The notes: generated by a model from the letters alone, not told the origin. 64,000 nucleotides of DNA from Legionella beliardensis (GCF_900452395.1 NZ_UGNV01000001.1:769501-833500), one strand, 5' to 3'; numbered from the stretch's first letter, positions 37,353 to 46,773 are shown. Translations and numbers: made by a program.

Positions 37353-38654
37353 TCAACAGTCCCTAGCTAAACGGATGCCACTAAACTGCCATCGTTTTTC
37401 TGGTTGATAGAAATTACGATAAGTTTTTCGAATATGTGCTTGTGGCGTTATGCAACAACCGCCCCGCAAGACATATTGGTTATTCATAAACTTACCGTTA
37501 TATTCGCCTATCGAACCCGCAAAGGGTTTATATTGAGGATAAGCTGAGTAAGGGCTTGCTGTCCATTCCCAAAGATCGCCAAAAAATTGGCTTACGCCAT
37601 GTGCTTTATTTGGCGCGGTGACAGGTTGGGGGTGGTATATACCTTGCTCTAAAAAATTACCTGTCAATAAAAGCTGATTATGAGTTACAAAATATTCCCA
37701 CTCTTCCTCGGTTGGTAAGCGACAGCATTGCCATCTTGCATAAGCATCAGCCTCAAAATAACTAATATGAGCAACAGGGTCGCCAAGATTGAGTGGTCTT
37801 AAACCTAATAAGGAAAACTCATACCAAAGGTTATCCATAAAAACCCAATAAAGCGGCTGAGTAATGGCATTATTTTGCACCCATGTCCAACCATCAGATA
37901 ACCATAAAACAGGATTTTTATACCCACCTGCTAAAATAAAATCCAAATATTCGCCATTGGTCACAAGCCTATTAGCAATAGCGTAATCAGCAACTAATTT
38001 TTGATGGCTAGGCAACTCATTATCAAAGCAAAAACTTTGACCTTGATAGCCCATTGTAAAGACACTGCCTGCTACTTCTGTAAAGGTCATTGGCAGATTT
38101 GCGCTACTTAATTTAAATGAATTTTTAGGCTTAAAATAAGTTGTGGGTTCACTATGTAGGGAAAAATTATACTTAATATCCATCAGTAATAACTCTTGAT
38201 GTTGCTGTTCATGCGCTAAACCTAAGGAAATTAAAGAATGTATTTTTTTTAAATCATTATAAGTTGCTTGGTTGATGACATTTAAAATAAGGTTATCGAC
38301 ATGCTGTCGATAACTATAGATTTCCTCAACCGCGGGTCTTGATAGTAAGCCGCGATTACAACGAGGGTAAGGATTATTAATACCTAAATAATAAGAGTTA
38401 AATAAATGATGGTATGACGGATTAAAGGCTTGGTAATTTTTAAGATTAGCAAGGATAAATGTTTCAAAAAACCAAGTCGTATGAGCAAGATGCCATTTTG
38501 GTGGACTAACATCTGGCATGCCTTGAATAACATAATCTTCAATGATGAGTGAATGACAAAGCGATTCAGTTTGCTGGCGTACAGATTGGAAAAAATGAGC
38601 AAGCTCATCCCTATCAATTTCTTCAGTGTAATCAATTTTCTGATTTAATTGCAC
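37353..38654 (-). CDS. egtB: Ergothioneine sulfoxide synthase EgtB
   Basis: 433 aa from a GTG start preceded by ATAGGAAAAATC. An N-terminal DinB-like domain carries the non-haem iron ligands, seen as H148xxxH152xE154 (GLAHEQQHQELLL) together with WHLAHTTWF (H55/H58). The C-terminal FGE-sulfatase domain has TNGEYLDF, YFEADAYARW, LPTEEEWE and a GGCC...R-YRNFYQP end. EgtB joins hercynine to a thiol through a sulfoxide using O2. Alternative: an OvoA-type partner, but OvoA normally carries a fused methyltransferase, while here EgtD is separate. Without egtA/egtC, cysteine may be the direct thiol donor, as in fungal Egt1 (inferred). Confidence 0.9.
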   Translation of the reverse strand: MQLNQKIDYTEEIDRDELAHFFQSVRQQTESLCHSLIIEDYVIQGMPDVSPPKWHLAHTTWFFETFILANLKNYQAFNPSYHHLFNSYYLGINNPYPRCNRGLLSRPAVEEIYSYRQHVDNLILNVINQATYNDLKKIHSLISLGLAHEQQHQELLLMDIKYNFSLHSEPTTYFKPKNSFKLSSANLPMTFTEVAGSVFTMGYQGQSFCFDNELPSHQKLVADYAIANRLVTNGEYLDFILAGGYKNPVLWLSDGWTWVQNNAITQPLYWVFMDNLWYEFSLLGLRPLNLGDPVAHISYFEADAYARWQCCRLPTEEEWEYFVTHNQLLLTGNFLEQGIYHPQPVTAPNKAHGVSQFFGDLWEWTASPYSAYPQYKPFAGSIGEYNGKFMNNQYVLRGGCCITPQAHIRKTYRNFYQPEKRWQFSGIRLARDC

Positions 38655-38988
38655 GATTTTTCCTATTTATCTGGTTAGGCCATTTAAAGGAGCTTTATAC
38701 CTATCTAAAATTATTTGCTCTTTTTAATGAGTATAGGTGTAATTTTAGATTTAATTTAAATACCAGATAGGCAGCAGTAAATTTAAGTTAAACTTTTTAA
38801 ATTTAGCTATTGCATTAGTCAGGCTATTGATTTTTAATTATTAACGGTGCCTAAAGGGAATTAATTGTAGATGGCATTACTTAACGTGAGCTCACTATAA
38901 AAAATAGGTATTATTTTTTTATATTGAACTGCTGCAAGGTCTATACTAATGATGGTAGCAAACTAAGAATAAGGACAAGGAGGGTGTA
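38655..38988. other. Intergenic region between egtB and the Thr/Gly-repeat gene
   Basis: Divergent promoters. It includes the SigmaS-like -10 at 38941-38947 for the rightward gene. No gene or repeat seen otherwise. Confidence 0.5.
38941..38947 (+). promoter_or_regulatory. CTATACT, SigmaS-type -10 element
   Basis: The exact consensus for the extended -10 of RpoS-dependent promoters, 42 bp upstream of the ATG of the next gene. No strong -35 at standard spacing, which is usual for such promoters. By eye only. Confidence 0.4.
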
Positions 38989-39357
38989 ATGGCAGACCAT
39001 AATTCAAGTAATAACGTAGCTATTGTTGCAATAGTAGTCATTGTAGTTATTATTGGCGTAATTCTTTATTATGTTTTAGGTGATCATCCTAACACTATCA
39101 ATACCACAACTACACCCGCACCAGGAAATAACACAATTAATGTTGAAACACCTAGTACTACTGTGCCTGCATCGGATACTTCTGTAAACACTACAACAAC
39201 GACAACGACTGGTACACCAGATACGACAGGTAATGGAGCGGCTGGAACTGGCACAGGAACAGGAACTACGGGCACGAGCACGACTGGTACTGGAACCACT
39301 GGTACAGGCGCTGGAACTACCGGAACTGGAACTACTGGTACTGGCACCAATCAATAA
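38989..39357 (+). CDS. Membrane-anchored Thr/Gly-repeat protein
   Basis: 122 aa. One helix at 10-29 (VAIVAIVVIVVIIGVILYYV) after a short hydrophilic start, then a long Thr-, Gly- and Asn-rich tail with TGTG/TTGTG repeats (from about residue 62). With the N-terminal anchor the tail is probably periplasmic and disordered, likely O-modified or wall-associated (inferred). AAGGAGGGTGTA precedes the ATG, a very strong ribosome binding site. No family recognised. A perfect bidirectional hairpin follows. Confidence 0.7.
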   Translation: MADHNSSNNVAIVAIVVIVVIIGVILYYVLGDHPNTINTTTTPAPGNNTINVETPSTTVPASDTSVNTTTTTTTGTPDTTGNGAAGTGTGTGTTGTSTTGTGTTGTGAGTTGTGTTGTGTNQ

Positions 39358-39380
39358 TCGGCTCTGGGTTTAAATTATGG

Positions 39381-39414
39381 AACAATAAGAAGAACCTAGG
39401 TTCTTCTTATTGTT
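39381..39414. terminator. Bidirectional terminator
   Basis: A perfect 34-nt palindrome (16-bp stem AACAATAAGAAGAACC, TA loop) between two convergent genes. AT-rich ends provide A- and T-rich flanks on both strands. Confidence 0.8.
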
Positions 39415-39450
39415 AAGTAAGATACTTGGCTGTTAATTTTAGCTGAGCCT

Positions 39451-40134
39451 TTATTGAGCAGAATTAGAAGTGCCTGTTGTATCCGAGGTGTTAGATGAAT
39501 TAGTAGCAGAATTATCATTTGTTTGCTTATCTAATTTCTTTTGAATTGCTTGTGCATCTTTTAAATGTTTAACTAAATGTTTACGCGTGCTAGTTAAATG
39601 CTCTTTAAGTTTTTTATTGCCAGCATTTGGTATTAAAGTATTATCAAATAATTGAATTGCGGCATTATGATCGTTAACCATTGCATCAATATAAGCTTTA
39701 TTAAGTGCTGCGCCTGATAAAGGATTTAAAGTAGCTAATTCATTTTCACCATGCTGTTTTAAACTATTCGCGGTATCATTTTGAACCGGTGCACCAATTT
39801 TACGGCTAAGCTTTAAGGTTTCTTTTAAATTCTTATTGTGCTCTTTAGAAAGCATTTTTGCATAGCTTGCTACAGACGAATTAACACCTTTCTTTTTAGA
39901 CACAAGATCTGCTGCTGAAATTTCATTTTGATTTAATACCACAAGAACAGCTAATATTTGACCATCCATTTGGTTTTTTTGTGTATTATTATTTTGTGCG
40001 CCAGTTGTATTAGTTTGCTGATTAGTAGTACTCGTACTTTGATTAGTGCTGCTGGTGTTTTGCGTATCGGCTGCAAAGACAGTGGGAAGAGAAAAAGTAG
40101 AGCATAATACTAACGTAATTAACTTCAGTTTCAT
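39451..40134 (-). CDS. DUF4142 periplasmic protein
   Basis: 227 aa. The start is at ATG 40134 (AAAAGGAATTTAAC before it), giving a signal peptide MKLKLITLVLCSTFSLPTVFA; an upstream start at 40179 has no support. A Ser/Thr/Asn/Gln-rich linker is followed by the DUF4142 (ferritin-like four-helix) domain with SKEHNKNLKETLKLSRK and VNDHNAAIQLFDNTLI, then a low-complexity end rich in Ser, Asn and Thr. Often linked to envelope or oxidative stress; function not established. Confidence 0.8.
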   Translation of the reverse strand: MKLKLITLVLCSTFSLPTVFAADTQNTSSTNQSTSTTNQQTNTTGAQNNNTQKNQMDGQILAVLVVLNQNEISAADLVSKKKGVNSSVASYAKMLSKEHNKNLKETLKLSRKIGAPVQNDTANSLKQHGENELATLNPLSGAALNKAYIDAMVNDHNAAIQLFDNTLIPNAGNKKLKEHLTSTRKHLVKHLKDAQAIQKKLDKQTNDNSATNSSNTSDTTGTSNSAQ

Positions 40135-40551
40135 GTTAAATTCCTTTTGAGTTGTAATAACAGATTGACTGTATAGCATAAATGGAATAATTGATCTATG
40201 GCTAAAGATAATTAGTCTTTTCGTATTTTAACTAAGAGTAATTAACTGCCATAGCCGCAATTATTTGTTAATTTTTTAGATTTAAGAATAGTTGAGATTA
40301 AAACAAATCATTTATCTTCCTGTGCAATGAATAAGGCTTCCTAGATTTTCACTTGGTGAAGGTTCGCCATGACACTGCAACTTAGCAAGCATGCAAGAAG
40401 GCTAGTTGCTATTTTCCTAATTCTTTTAAGAATATTGAGATGGTTTGTTGCTGAAGGTAGATAATTTAAATTATAGTAATAAAACTATTAGAGCACTAAA
40501 TACACGAAATATGGTTAGTTAGTTTAAATTACTTTCATTAAGGGTAACAAA
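40135..40551. other. Intergenic region before the exopolysaccharide operon
   Basis: It contains the leftward promoter of the DUF4142 gene, with TGCTATACA (40170-40176 on the minus strand, one mismatch to the SigmaS -10), and a short copy of the TTCACTTGGTGAAGGTTCGC repeat family near 40335-40372. The right half is AT-rich and should hold the promoter of the exopolysaccharide operon; no clear element seen. Confidence 0.45.
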
Positions 40552-42978
40552 GTGAAATGCTTATCATGGAAAGATATTATCGTAGCAGGACTTATATTCA
40601 CTTCTCCTATTGCGTTAACCCAAGAAGCCAATGTAGACAATGAAATTGATTTACAGGGTATAAAATTAAGTCAATTAGAGCCTATCCCAAGTTTAGAAAC
40701 CATTGAACCCAACGCCGATGGGCAGGATAGCGCTTATACCGTTGAACAGCTTAATTTGCACAATATGAATGTATTGCACGAGGATAGAATAAGTCTCTCT
40801 CTTGCTATGGCATTAACTCAAGCAGCTAATGTAGAAAATGAAATTGAGCCGCAGGGTATAAAATTAAGCCAATTAGAGCCTATCCCAAGTTTAAAAACGA
40901 TTAAACCCAAAGCAGACCTTGATAGTCAATTTACTAGTACCTTTACATTTAAGCAGCTTAATTGGAATAGTAATAATGTGTTGCGCGGCGATAGAGCGAC
41001 TACCTCTTTTTATTTACCGGTTCCAATCCAATGGCAGTTTAAAGAGGCTAAATTAAACTTAGTAATTTCTCATTCGCCACTACTATTGCCTATATCTAAC
41101 CTTAATCTAGAGCTAAATGATAAGCCTGTGTCTTCTTTAGCTTTAACGCAAGAAAATACGAACTCTACACCTTGGACTATTCCTTTACCTATTGATGCCT
41201 TTAAGCAAGATTGGATTTCTTTAAACCTAATTGGTTTTCTTCGCGTTTCAGATGATCCCTGTAAAGATTATGACAACCCTAGTAATTGGGCCTTAATCTC
41301 ACCAGACTCAACCCTAACCCTATCCTATAAGATTAATGCGTTTAAGCCTAATTTAGCTAATCTACCTTATCCTTTTATTGACAAAAATTTACTGTCGTCT
41401 GCGTCATCTTTACTTGTTTTACCGTCTGATCCTTCCTTCAGTGAACTGGTAGCTGCATTAAAAATAGCTCGAGCTTTCGGTGCTCAGTTAGGACTAAATC
41501 AAATGAATCTAACAGCAAAGCTAGCGAACACAGTCAGCGAAGGAGAAAAAGCAAAGAATAACCTTATTTTTGTAGGCAAGAGTGAGCAATTTTCTTACCT
41601 AGATGCAAATTTTACAAAAAACGCGATTATCAATGACCAGGCAAAAAATGGATTACCTAGTGATTTAGGGATTATTCGTCTGCTTGTTTCACCATGGAAT
41701 CCAATACGTGGGCTATTAACAATTACTGGTAATTCTGATTTGGCTGTTATAAAGGCTGCGAATTCTTTTGCTACACCTCAATCTAGGCTTCTTTTACAAG
41801 GCCAGTCAGTTTTAGTGACTGAAAATTCATTGCCTAAGACATTTAATGAGCAAGTAGTGAATACAGCGCCCATATCTTTAAAAGATTTGGGTTATCAAGA
41901 TCAAACCGTATTAGGATTGGGCCACAATAGCTTATCTTATACGTTTACCCTTCCTAATAACCAAGTACCTAAGAACATCATTTTAAATACTTTGTTAAGC
42001 CATTCTGTGTTTGATTATAAAGATCGCTCCATGCTGACTGTATCTGTGAATGATGTTAAACAAGCCTCACTGATATTAGTACCGCTAAATGAACAAGACT
42101 CTAGATGGAAAGTCCAGATTTCTGGTGATGCATTAAGGCCAGGAAAAAATACACTAAGTTATAGTTTTGATTTACATGTCCCACAGGAAGGTTGTGCAAC
42201 TCGTTATTATTATCAAGCCTGGGGCGTTATACATGGCGAAACAACGCTACAAGCAAGTTTTAATGAAGAGCTGCCTCATATTACTTTAAATCAGTTTCCT
42301 ATGACAGTTGGTAAAGGGACGCTCGTTATTTTGCCACAAAAATTTACTGGTCTTAAAATCGGAGAATTAATAAACTTTTTCTTAAAATTAGGGCAATCTC
42401 TGGGAGTAGAGTCTCAGGCAATTGAAGTTGCTAGCTCAAATGAGGTAACAGAAGACAAACTTAGAGAAGTTAACACCATTATTATTGGAACCGCGGAAAA
42501 TAATCCTTGGGTAGCGAAAGTAATGAATAATGCACCGATAAAAATCCAACAAGGAAAAATAAGTGTTGCTAGTCAAAATGCTAATCTTGCTATTTCCGCG
42601 CTAGAGTCCTTAGGTGTCGTTGAGTTAATCGATTCACCGTGGAATAAAAATCATAATACTCTATTAATTACAGGCACAGATAATAATGCTGTAAGCCAAG
42701 CTATGAATTTATTAGTGGATAATCAGGTTAAATCCACATTACGTGGTAACGTTGCAACGATAGACCAACAGGGCAGTATCGCTACTTATGAAACGCGGTT
42801 GGATGTGCAAAATGAAGCTAAGTCATCAGCCAATTCAAGTACACCATCGTTAAATAAAATAGGTGGTTTTGCTTCTTATGCTTATCAAAATATTGTCTAT
42901 ATCGTAATTATCATCTTCTTAATTATTGTTATTATTCTAGCAATTGTGGGCTTTTTCTTAAGGCGTCGCACAAACTAA
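40552..42978 (+). CDS. BcsB-like cellulose synthase regulatory subunit
   Basis: 808 aa from a GTG start (AAGGGTAACAAA before it). Signal-like N-terminus (WKDIIVAGLIFTSPIALTQ). The body has the tandem carbohydrate-binding/ferredoxin-like organisation of BcsB: FKEAKLNLVISHSPLLLP, NVLRGDRATTSFYLPVP, NGLPSDLGIIRLL, GCATRYYYQAWG and several G-x-L-x-I-SPW-x-P/LLITG repeats (SPWNPIRGLLTITG; SPWNKNHNTLLITG). One C-terminal helix (YIVIIIFLIIVIILAIVGFFL) ends in RRR. BcsB sits in the periplasm and guides the growing polymer. Residues 21-86 are duplicated at 87-152. It lies directly upstream of NfrA/NfrB-like genes instead of bcsA. Confidence 0.82.
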   Translation: MKCLSWKDIIVAGLIFTSPIALTQEANVDNEIDLQGIKLSQLEPIPSLETIEPNADGQDSAYTVEQLNLHNMNVLHEDRISLSLAMALTQAANVENEIEPQGIKLSQLEPIPSLKTIKPKADLDSQFTSTFTFKQLNWNSNNVLRGDRATTSFYLPVPIQWQFKEAKLNLVISHSPLLLPISNLNLELNDKPVSSLALTQENTNSTPWTIPLPIDAFKQDWISLNLIGFLRVSDDPCKDYDNPSNWALISPDSTLTLSYKINAFKPNLANLPYPFIDKNLLSSASSLLVLPSDPSFSELVAALKIARAFGAQLGLNQMNLTAKLANTVSEGEKAKNNLIFVGKSEQFSYLDANFTKNAIINDQAKNGLPSDLGIIRLLVSPWNPIRGLLTITGNSDLAVIKAANSFATPQSRLLLQGQSVLVTENSLPKTFNEQVVNTAPISLKDLGYQDQTVLGLGHNSLSYTFTLPNNQVPKNIILNTLLSHSVFDYKDRSMLTVSVNDVKQASLILVPLNEQDSRWKVQISGDALRPGKNTLSYSFDLHVPQEGCATRYYYQAWGVIHGETTLQASFNEELPHITLNQFPMTVGKGTLVILPQKFTGLKIGELINFFLKLGQSLGVESQAIEVASSNEVTEDKLREVNTIIIGTAENNPWVAKVMNNAPIKIQQGKISVASQNANLAISALESLGVVELIDSPWNKNHNTLLITGTDNNAVSQAMNLLVDNQVKSTLRGNVATIDQQGSIATYETRLDVQNEAKSSANSSTPSLNKIGGFASYAYQNIVYIVIIIFLIIVIILAIVGFFLRRRTN

Positions 42979-43014
42979 GGACATAGGTCTATGGTTAGCA
43001 TATAAGGTATTGCT

Positions 43015-44907
43015 ATGGCAAAAGCACATCGTGCAAAAGGTTTGCTGATAATTGGCGTAATTATTAAAAGCCTAGTAATTGAGTTTACTGCCTATATACC
43101 TATTCTTTTTGCAGCACAAGGCCCTGATAAAACAGCAAAAGCGCCTTCTGTTCCGGCCGTTGTTATTAAAGCTCAACTGGGTAAATATTACGAGCTTAAA
43201 AAATTAGACGCAAAAGAGGCTAAAAAGCTGCTTGAAATTATTTTGCAAGAAGATCCGCAAAATATACAGGCAAATAAAGAAATGGGCTACGTTCTTTTGG
43301 AAGAGAATAAACTCAACGAGGCTAAAAATTATTTCAACAAAGTTTTAAAGATTAATCCAGACGATAAAGTTATTGTAAGCCAGATTAGATATATTGATGC
43401 GCGCATACACGCAAGTATCATAACCGCTACAATAAATGCAGCTGCTAATAAAAGCCCTACAAATGCTATCACCGTAACCGCGCAAAATCCTATGGATAAA
43501 TATTTTGAATTAAAGAAAAGTCGCCCAGAGGAAGCCTTTAAATTATTAAAAGAAATTTTGCGAGATAATCCCAATAACGAGATGGCTAATGCAGAAATGG
43601 GATATCAATTACTCAATCAAAAGCGTACCGAATTGGCGTTAGATTATTTCAAACTTGTTTTAAAAATTAATCCAAAAAATAACGTAATTCGAGAGCAAAT
43701 TAAGAGCATGCAAACCACCGAACAAGGTACAGCAACTGGTGCGGTGCAACAGGCTAAATCCATGCCGCAATTGCCAGAAGACGAGCGATTATTAAATGAG
43801 TACTATAATTTACGTAAAACCAATCCTAAACGAGCCTTGCAGCTTCTATATAAATTGGTTTTCCGCTATCCACATAAAGTAGTCGCCCAGCGCGAACTTG
43901 CTTATTTATTATTAAAAGAGAAAAAATTAGAACTCGCTCTTTACCGCTTCTATATTATAGAAAGGCTATTACCTAAGGATTATGAGATTAAAATGCAAAT
44001 TGGTTATATACTGGATAATTTAGGTAGAAAGCCACAAGCTTATAAATACTTTTCTAGTGCAACCTATACCTCTGATCCTGAATTAAAATTAAAAGCTAAT
44101 CGTGCCATGACTAGCTTATCGGGGCTACAAACCAAAATTATTTCTAAACCTTGGTTCGCTGACGTTTATTATGCGCCAATTTACCTTTCGCGCTTTAATT
44201 TAGGTATTTTTCCGAGCCAAGTACGATTAGGTCGAACCTTTGGCGAGCGTAGTCAAGGTGAGGTTTATGCAATTAATCGTACGACCTGGGATAGTAAATC
44301 AGGTCAGCGCGATCAAAATCAGCTGCCACAAATCTTTGAGGATAATGTTTCGATAACCGCGTTAGGTATACGTTATTCACCTTTTCAGAAGCTGCCAAAT
44401 TTAAGGTTATATATTGAAGGCGGTAGAGCTTACGATCTAATTGCACGAGAGCCTAATCCTAATCGCCGTTATCGAAATGATTTAAGGGGCGGTTTACTTT
44501 ACGGCGCTATTTGGGGCGCTCCTCATGATTATGTCAATACCTGGACATTTCCTTTTAAGGAAGTTGGCAACGCTTATTTAGATATATCTTATTTTTCTAG
44601 GTACGATGATAACATCATTGGTTACGGTAGTATTCGAGAGGGATTGCGAGTTTTAGAGTTTCTCACTGCTGAGCTTAATATCTATTTAAGAGGAAGGGGG
44701 GGACTTGATAAAAACAAAGAGTTTTATAATAACTTTGTTGAATATGGTCCTGGTATCGAGTTTATTCCCAATAATCGTTATAACTTGTCTTTTCGTTTTG
44801 AATATTTAAACGGTTATTATATAAAAGTTAATAGCCCTTCTCCTAATCCTTATGGGCCACGCTATCATAATAAGTTAACAACGGCTGAATTATACATTTA
44901 TTTTTGA
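43015..44907 (+). CDS. NfrA-like protein: TPR domain plus outer-membrane C-terminus
   Basis: 630 aa. It has an N-terminal hydrophobic export segment (about 8-34). Three ~95-residue repeats follow (each starting KYYELKK, KYFELKK or NEYYNLRK and containing ANKEMGYVLLEENKLNEA-like TPRs). The C-terminal half (from KPWFADVYYAPIYLSRFN, about residue 380) resembles the NfrA C-terminal domain of the phage N4 adsorption protein, with VRLGRTFGER, EGGRAYDL and a last residue F, typical of an outer-membrane barrel. In E. coli NfrA exports the NfrB-made glycan. AAGGTATTGCT precedes the ATG; 36 bp after the BcsB-like gene, and its stop lies 8 bp before the next ATG. Confidence 0.8.
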   Translation: MAKAHRAKGLLIIGVIIKSLVIEFTAYIPILFAAQGPDKTAKAPSVPAVVIKAQLGKYYELKKLDAKEAKKLLEIILQEDPQNIQANKEMGYVLLEENKLNEAKNYFNKVLKINPDDKVIVSQIRYIDARIHASIITATINAAANKSPTNAITVTAQNPMDKYFELKKSRPEEAFKLLKEILRDNPNNEMANAEMGYQLLNQKRTELALDYFKLVLKINPKNNVIREQIKSMQTTEQGTATGAVQQAKSMPQLPEDERLLNEYYNLRKTNPKRALQLLYKLVFRYPHKVVAQRELAYLLLKEKKLELALYRFYIIERLLPKDYEIKMQIGYILDNLGRKPQAYKYFSSATYTSDPELKLKANRAMTSLSGLQTKIISKPWFADVYYAPIYLSRFNLGIFPSQVRLGRTFGERSQGEVYAINRTTWDSKSGQRDQNQLPQIFEDNVSITALGIRYSPFQKLPNLRLYIEGGRAYDLIAREPNPNRRYRNDLRGGLLYGAIWGAPHDYVNTWTFPFKEVGNAYLDISYFSRYDDNIIGYGSIREGLRVLEFLTAELNIYLRGRGGLDKNKEFYNNFVEYGPGIEFIPNNRYNLSFRFEYLNGYYIKVNSPSPNPYGPRYHNKLTTAELYIYF

Positions 44908-44915
44908 GTGGAGCG

Positions 44916-46748
44916 ATGGAATTACATTTAATCATGTGGTGGCTACTGATGGCAGTAGCAATTTTAATACTTCTATCCTCATTAGATGAATTCTATTTTG
45001 ATGTTGTTTTTTTTATAAACTCGATATGGAAAAAAATTAAGCAGTTAAGATATCATTATCAGCCTTTAACCCTGGAGCAACTGGATGCAGTTCCTGAGAA
45101 AAAAATAGCTATTATGGTGGCTTGCTGGAGTGAGCATTTAGTCATTGAAGACATGTTAAAACATAATATTCCAGCGATTCATTATACCAATTATGACTTC
45201 TTTATTGGTGTTTACCCAAATGATCCTCTAACCATTGAAGCTGTAGAGCGAGCAAAAGAGCTTTTTAGTAATGTTATTCCTGTCGTCACAAAACTACCAG
45301 GGCCAACTACAAAAGCAGATAACCTTAATAATATTTACCATTTTATTCTTAAGCGTGAGAAAGAAAATAACATTCAGTATGAAATATTTTTGTTTCATGA
45401 TGCTGAAGATGTTATTCATCCGCTATCACTAAAATTATATAATTATTTAATACCTCGCAAAGATATGGTGCAAATTCCTGTGTTTCCTTTAGAGGTAAGC
45501 CACAGTTTTGCTACGCACTGGACTTACAATGATGAATTTGCTGAAAATCATACTAGGACAATGATTGCACGTGAAGTCATAGGAGGTTTAGTTACCTCAG
45601 CCGGAGTAGGTACAGGTTTTGCAAGAACTGCGATTGAGCTTCTAAGCAGAGAAAGTAAGGGCTCTCCTTTTAATGTGTCTTCTTTTACAGAAGATTACAG
45701 TGTGTCATTACGGATACGCGTATTAAAGCTTAAATCTATTTTTCTTGTACAAAAAATTATTCGTACCCAAACTAGGAAAAGATGGTGGTTTTTTGGTAAA
45801 TTAGTGCCGAAACCCGTAGCAGAGATGGTTGCTACACGCGCTTTATTCCCCACACGTTATCGCGCTGCAATTCGGCAGCGGGCTCGCTGGGTTATGGGGA
45901 TTACCTTTCAAGAATGGTATAATACCGGCTGGCCAGGAAATTTAGCAACACGCTATACCCTTTTTCATGATCGCAAAGCGGTTGTTACCCATTTAATTAA
46001 CTTTATAGCCTATATATTATTTACATACTGGTTAATTTATTTTCTTGTTGATGCAAGGCCTACTTTTACAACCCTCATCAAGACTTATCCCTTCAGTAAG
46101 GTAATTATTCTAGCTTGTACATTAATGATGCTTTTTCGTTTATATCAACGAGCGGCAGCGACTTATCGAATTTATGGTTTATTAGCTGCTTTTTTAAGCA
46201 TACCGCGTTCGATTTATGGTAATTTAATTAATTTTCACGCGCTACTGAGAGCGTACCGAGCATTTTTTTTTACACCTAAAAAAGACAGTAAGTGGGATAA
46301 AACTAAAAATACTTTCCCAGGAAAATCAGCTTTAAAAAAATATAAGAAAAAATTAGGTGATTTATTGCTTGAAAATAAAGTAATTACCTCAGACCAACTG
46401 CATGAGGCATTAAAAGAGCAACATGCAACTCAAGAGCGATTGGGAAGAATCCTTATTAAGAACTATGGTATAAACCCGGATAAAATAATTCAATTTTTAG
46501 CAAATCAATATAATTTAGAGATTGCAGATCCAGAAAAATTCCCTGTACTAAAAAAGGAGCAATTAGAACATGTTTCTCTCGAGCATTATAATTGGTTGAT
46601 AAGCAATCAGATTTTTCCCATAGCTTATGCTAATAATATTATAACTTTAGCACTCACCGATCCTGCAAATGAGGACAATAGAAGAGAGGCTATAAACCGT
46701 TTAAAACCCTGTAATGTAAAATTTGTTTTGATGTCTAATGCTGTTTAA
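44916..46748 (+). CDS. NfrB-like glycosyltransferase with C-terminal MshEN domain
   Basis: 610 aa from ATG 44916 (a TTG at 44904 overlaps the nfrA-like stop). One N-terminal helix, a GT2 domain with HDAED (161-165), SFTEDYSVSLR (TED 258-260) and QRARW (321-325), then two to three helices (about 358-440). The C-terminal ~130 residues form a MshEN domain: KLGDLLLENKVITSDQLHEA (479-498), then KEQ and a five-residue spacer, then RLGRILIKNYGINPDKIIQF (508-527). This is the c-di-GMP-binding unit of NfrB and of MshE-type ATPases. In E. coli NfrB makes a ManNAc-containing receptor glycan for phage N4. In the first motif Lys replaces Arg and Asn sits where Gly is usual, so affinity may differ. Confidence 0.85.
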   Translation: MELHLIMWWLLMAVAILILLSSLDEFYFDVVFFINSIWKKIKQLRYHYQPLTLEQLDAVPEKKIAIMVACWSEHLVIEDMLKHNIPAIHYTNYDFFIGVYPNDPLTIEAVERAKELFSNVIPVVTKLPGPTTKADNLNNIYHFILKREKENNIQYEIFLFHDAEDVIHPLSLKLYNYLIPRKDMVQIPVFPLEVSHSFATHWTYNDEFAENHTRTMIAREVIGGLVTSAGVGTGFARTAIELLSRESKGSPFNVSSFTEDYSVSLRIRVLKLKSIFLVQKIIRTQTRKRWWFFGKLVPKPVAEMVATRALFPTRYRAAIRQRARWVMGITFQEWYNTGWPGNLATRYTLFHDRKAVVTHLINFIAYILFTYWLIYFLVDARPTFTTLIKTYPFSKVIILACTLMMLFRLYQRAAATYRIYGLLAAFLSIPRSIYGNLINFHALLRAYRAFFFTPKKDSKWDKTKNTFPGKSALKKYKKKLGDLLLENKVITSDQLHEALKEQHATQERLGRILIKNYGINPDKIIQFLANQYNLEIADPEKFPVLKKEQLEHVSLEHYNWLISNQIFPIAYANNIITLALTDPANEDNRREAINRLKPCNVKFVLMSNAV

Positions 46749-46773
46749 ATATTAATTTTAAGGCACCTAGATT

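Noticed and set aside
39076-39354. Minus-strand frames opposite the Thr/Gly-repeat gene
   Set aside because: Low-complexity antisense of TGTG repeats; the plus strand has a clear ribosome binding site and anchor helix.
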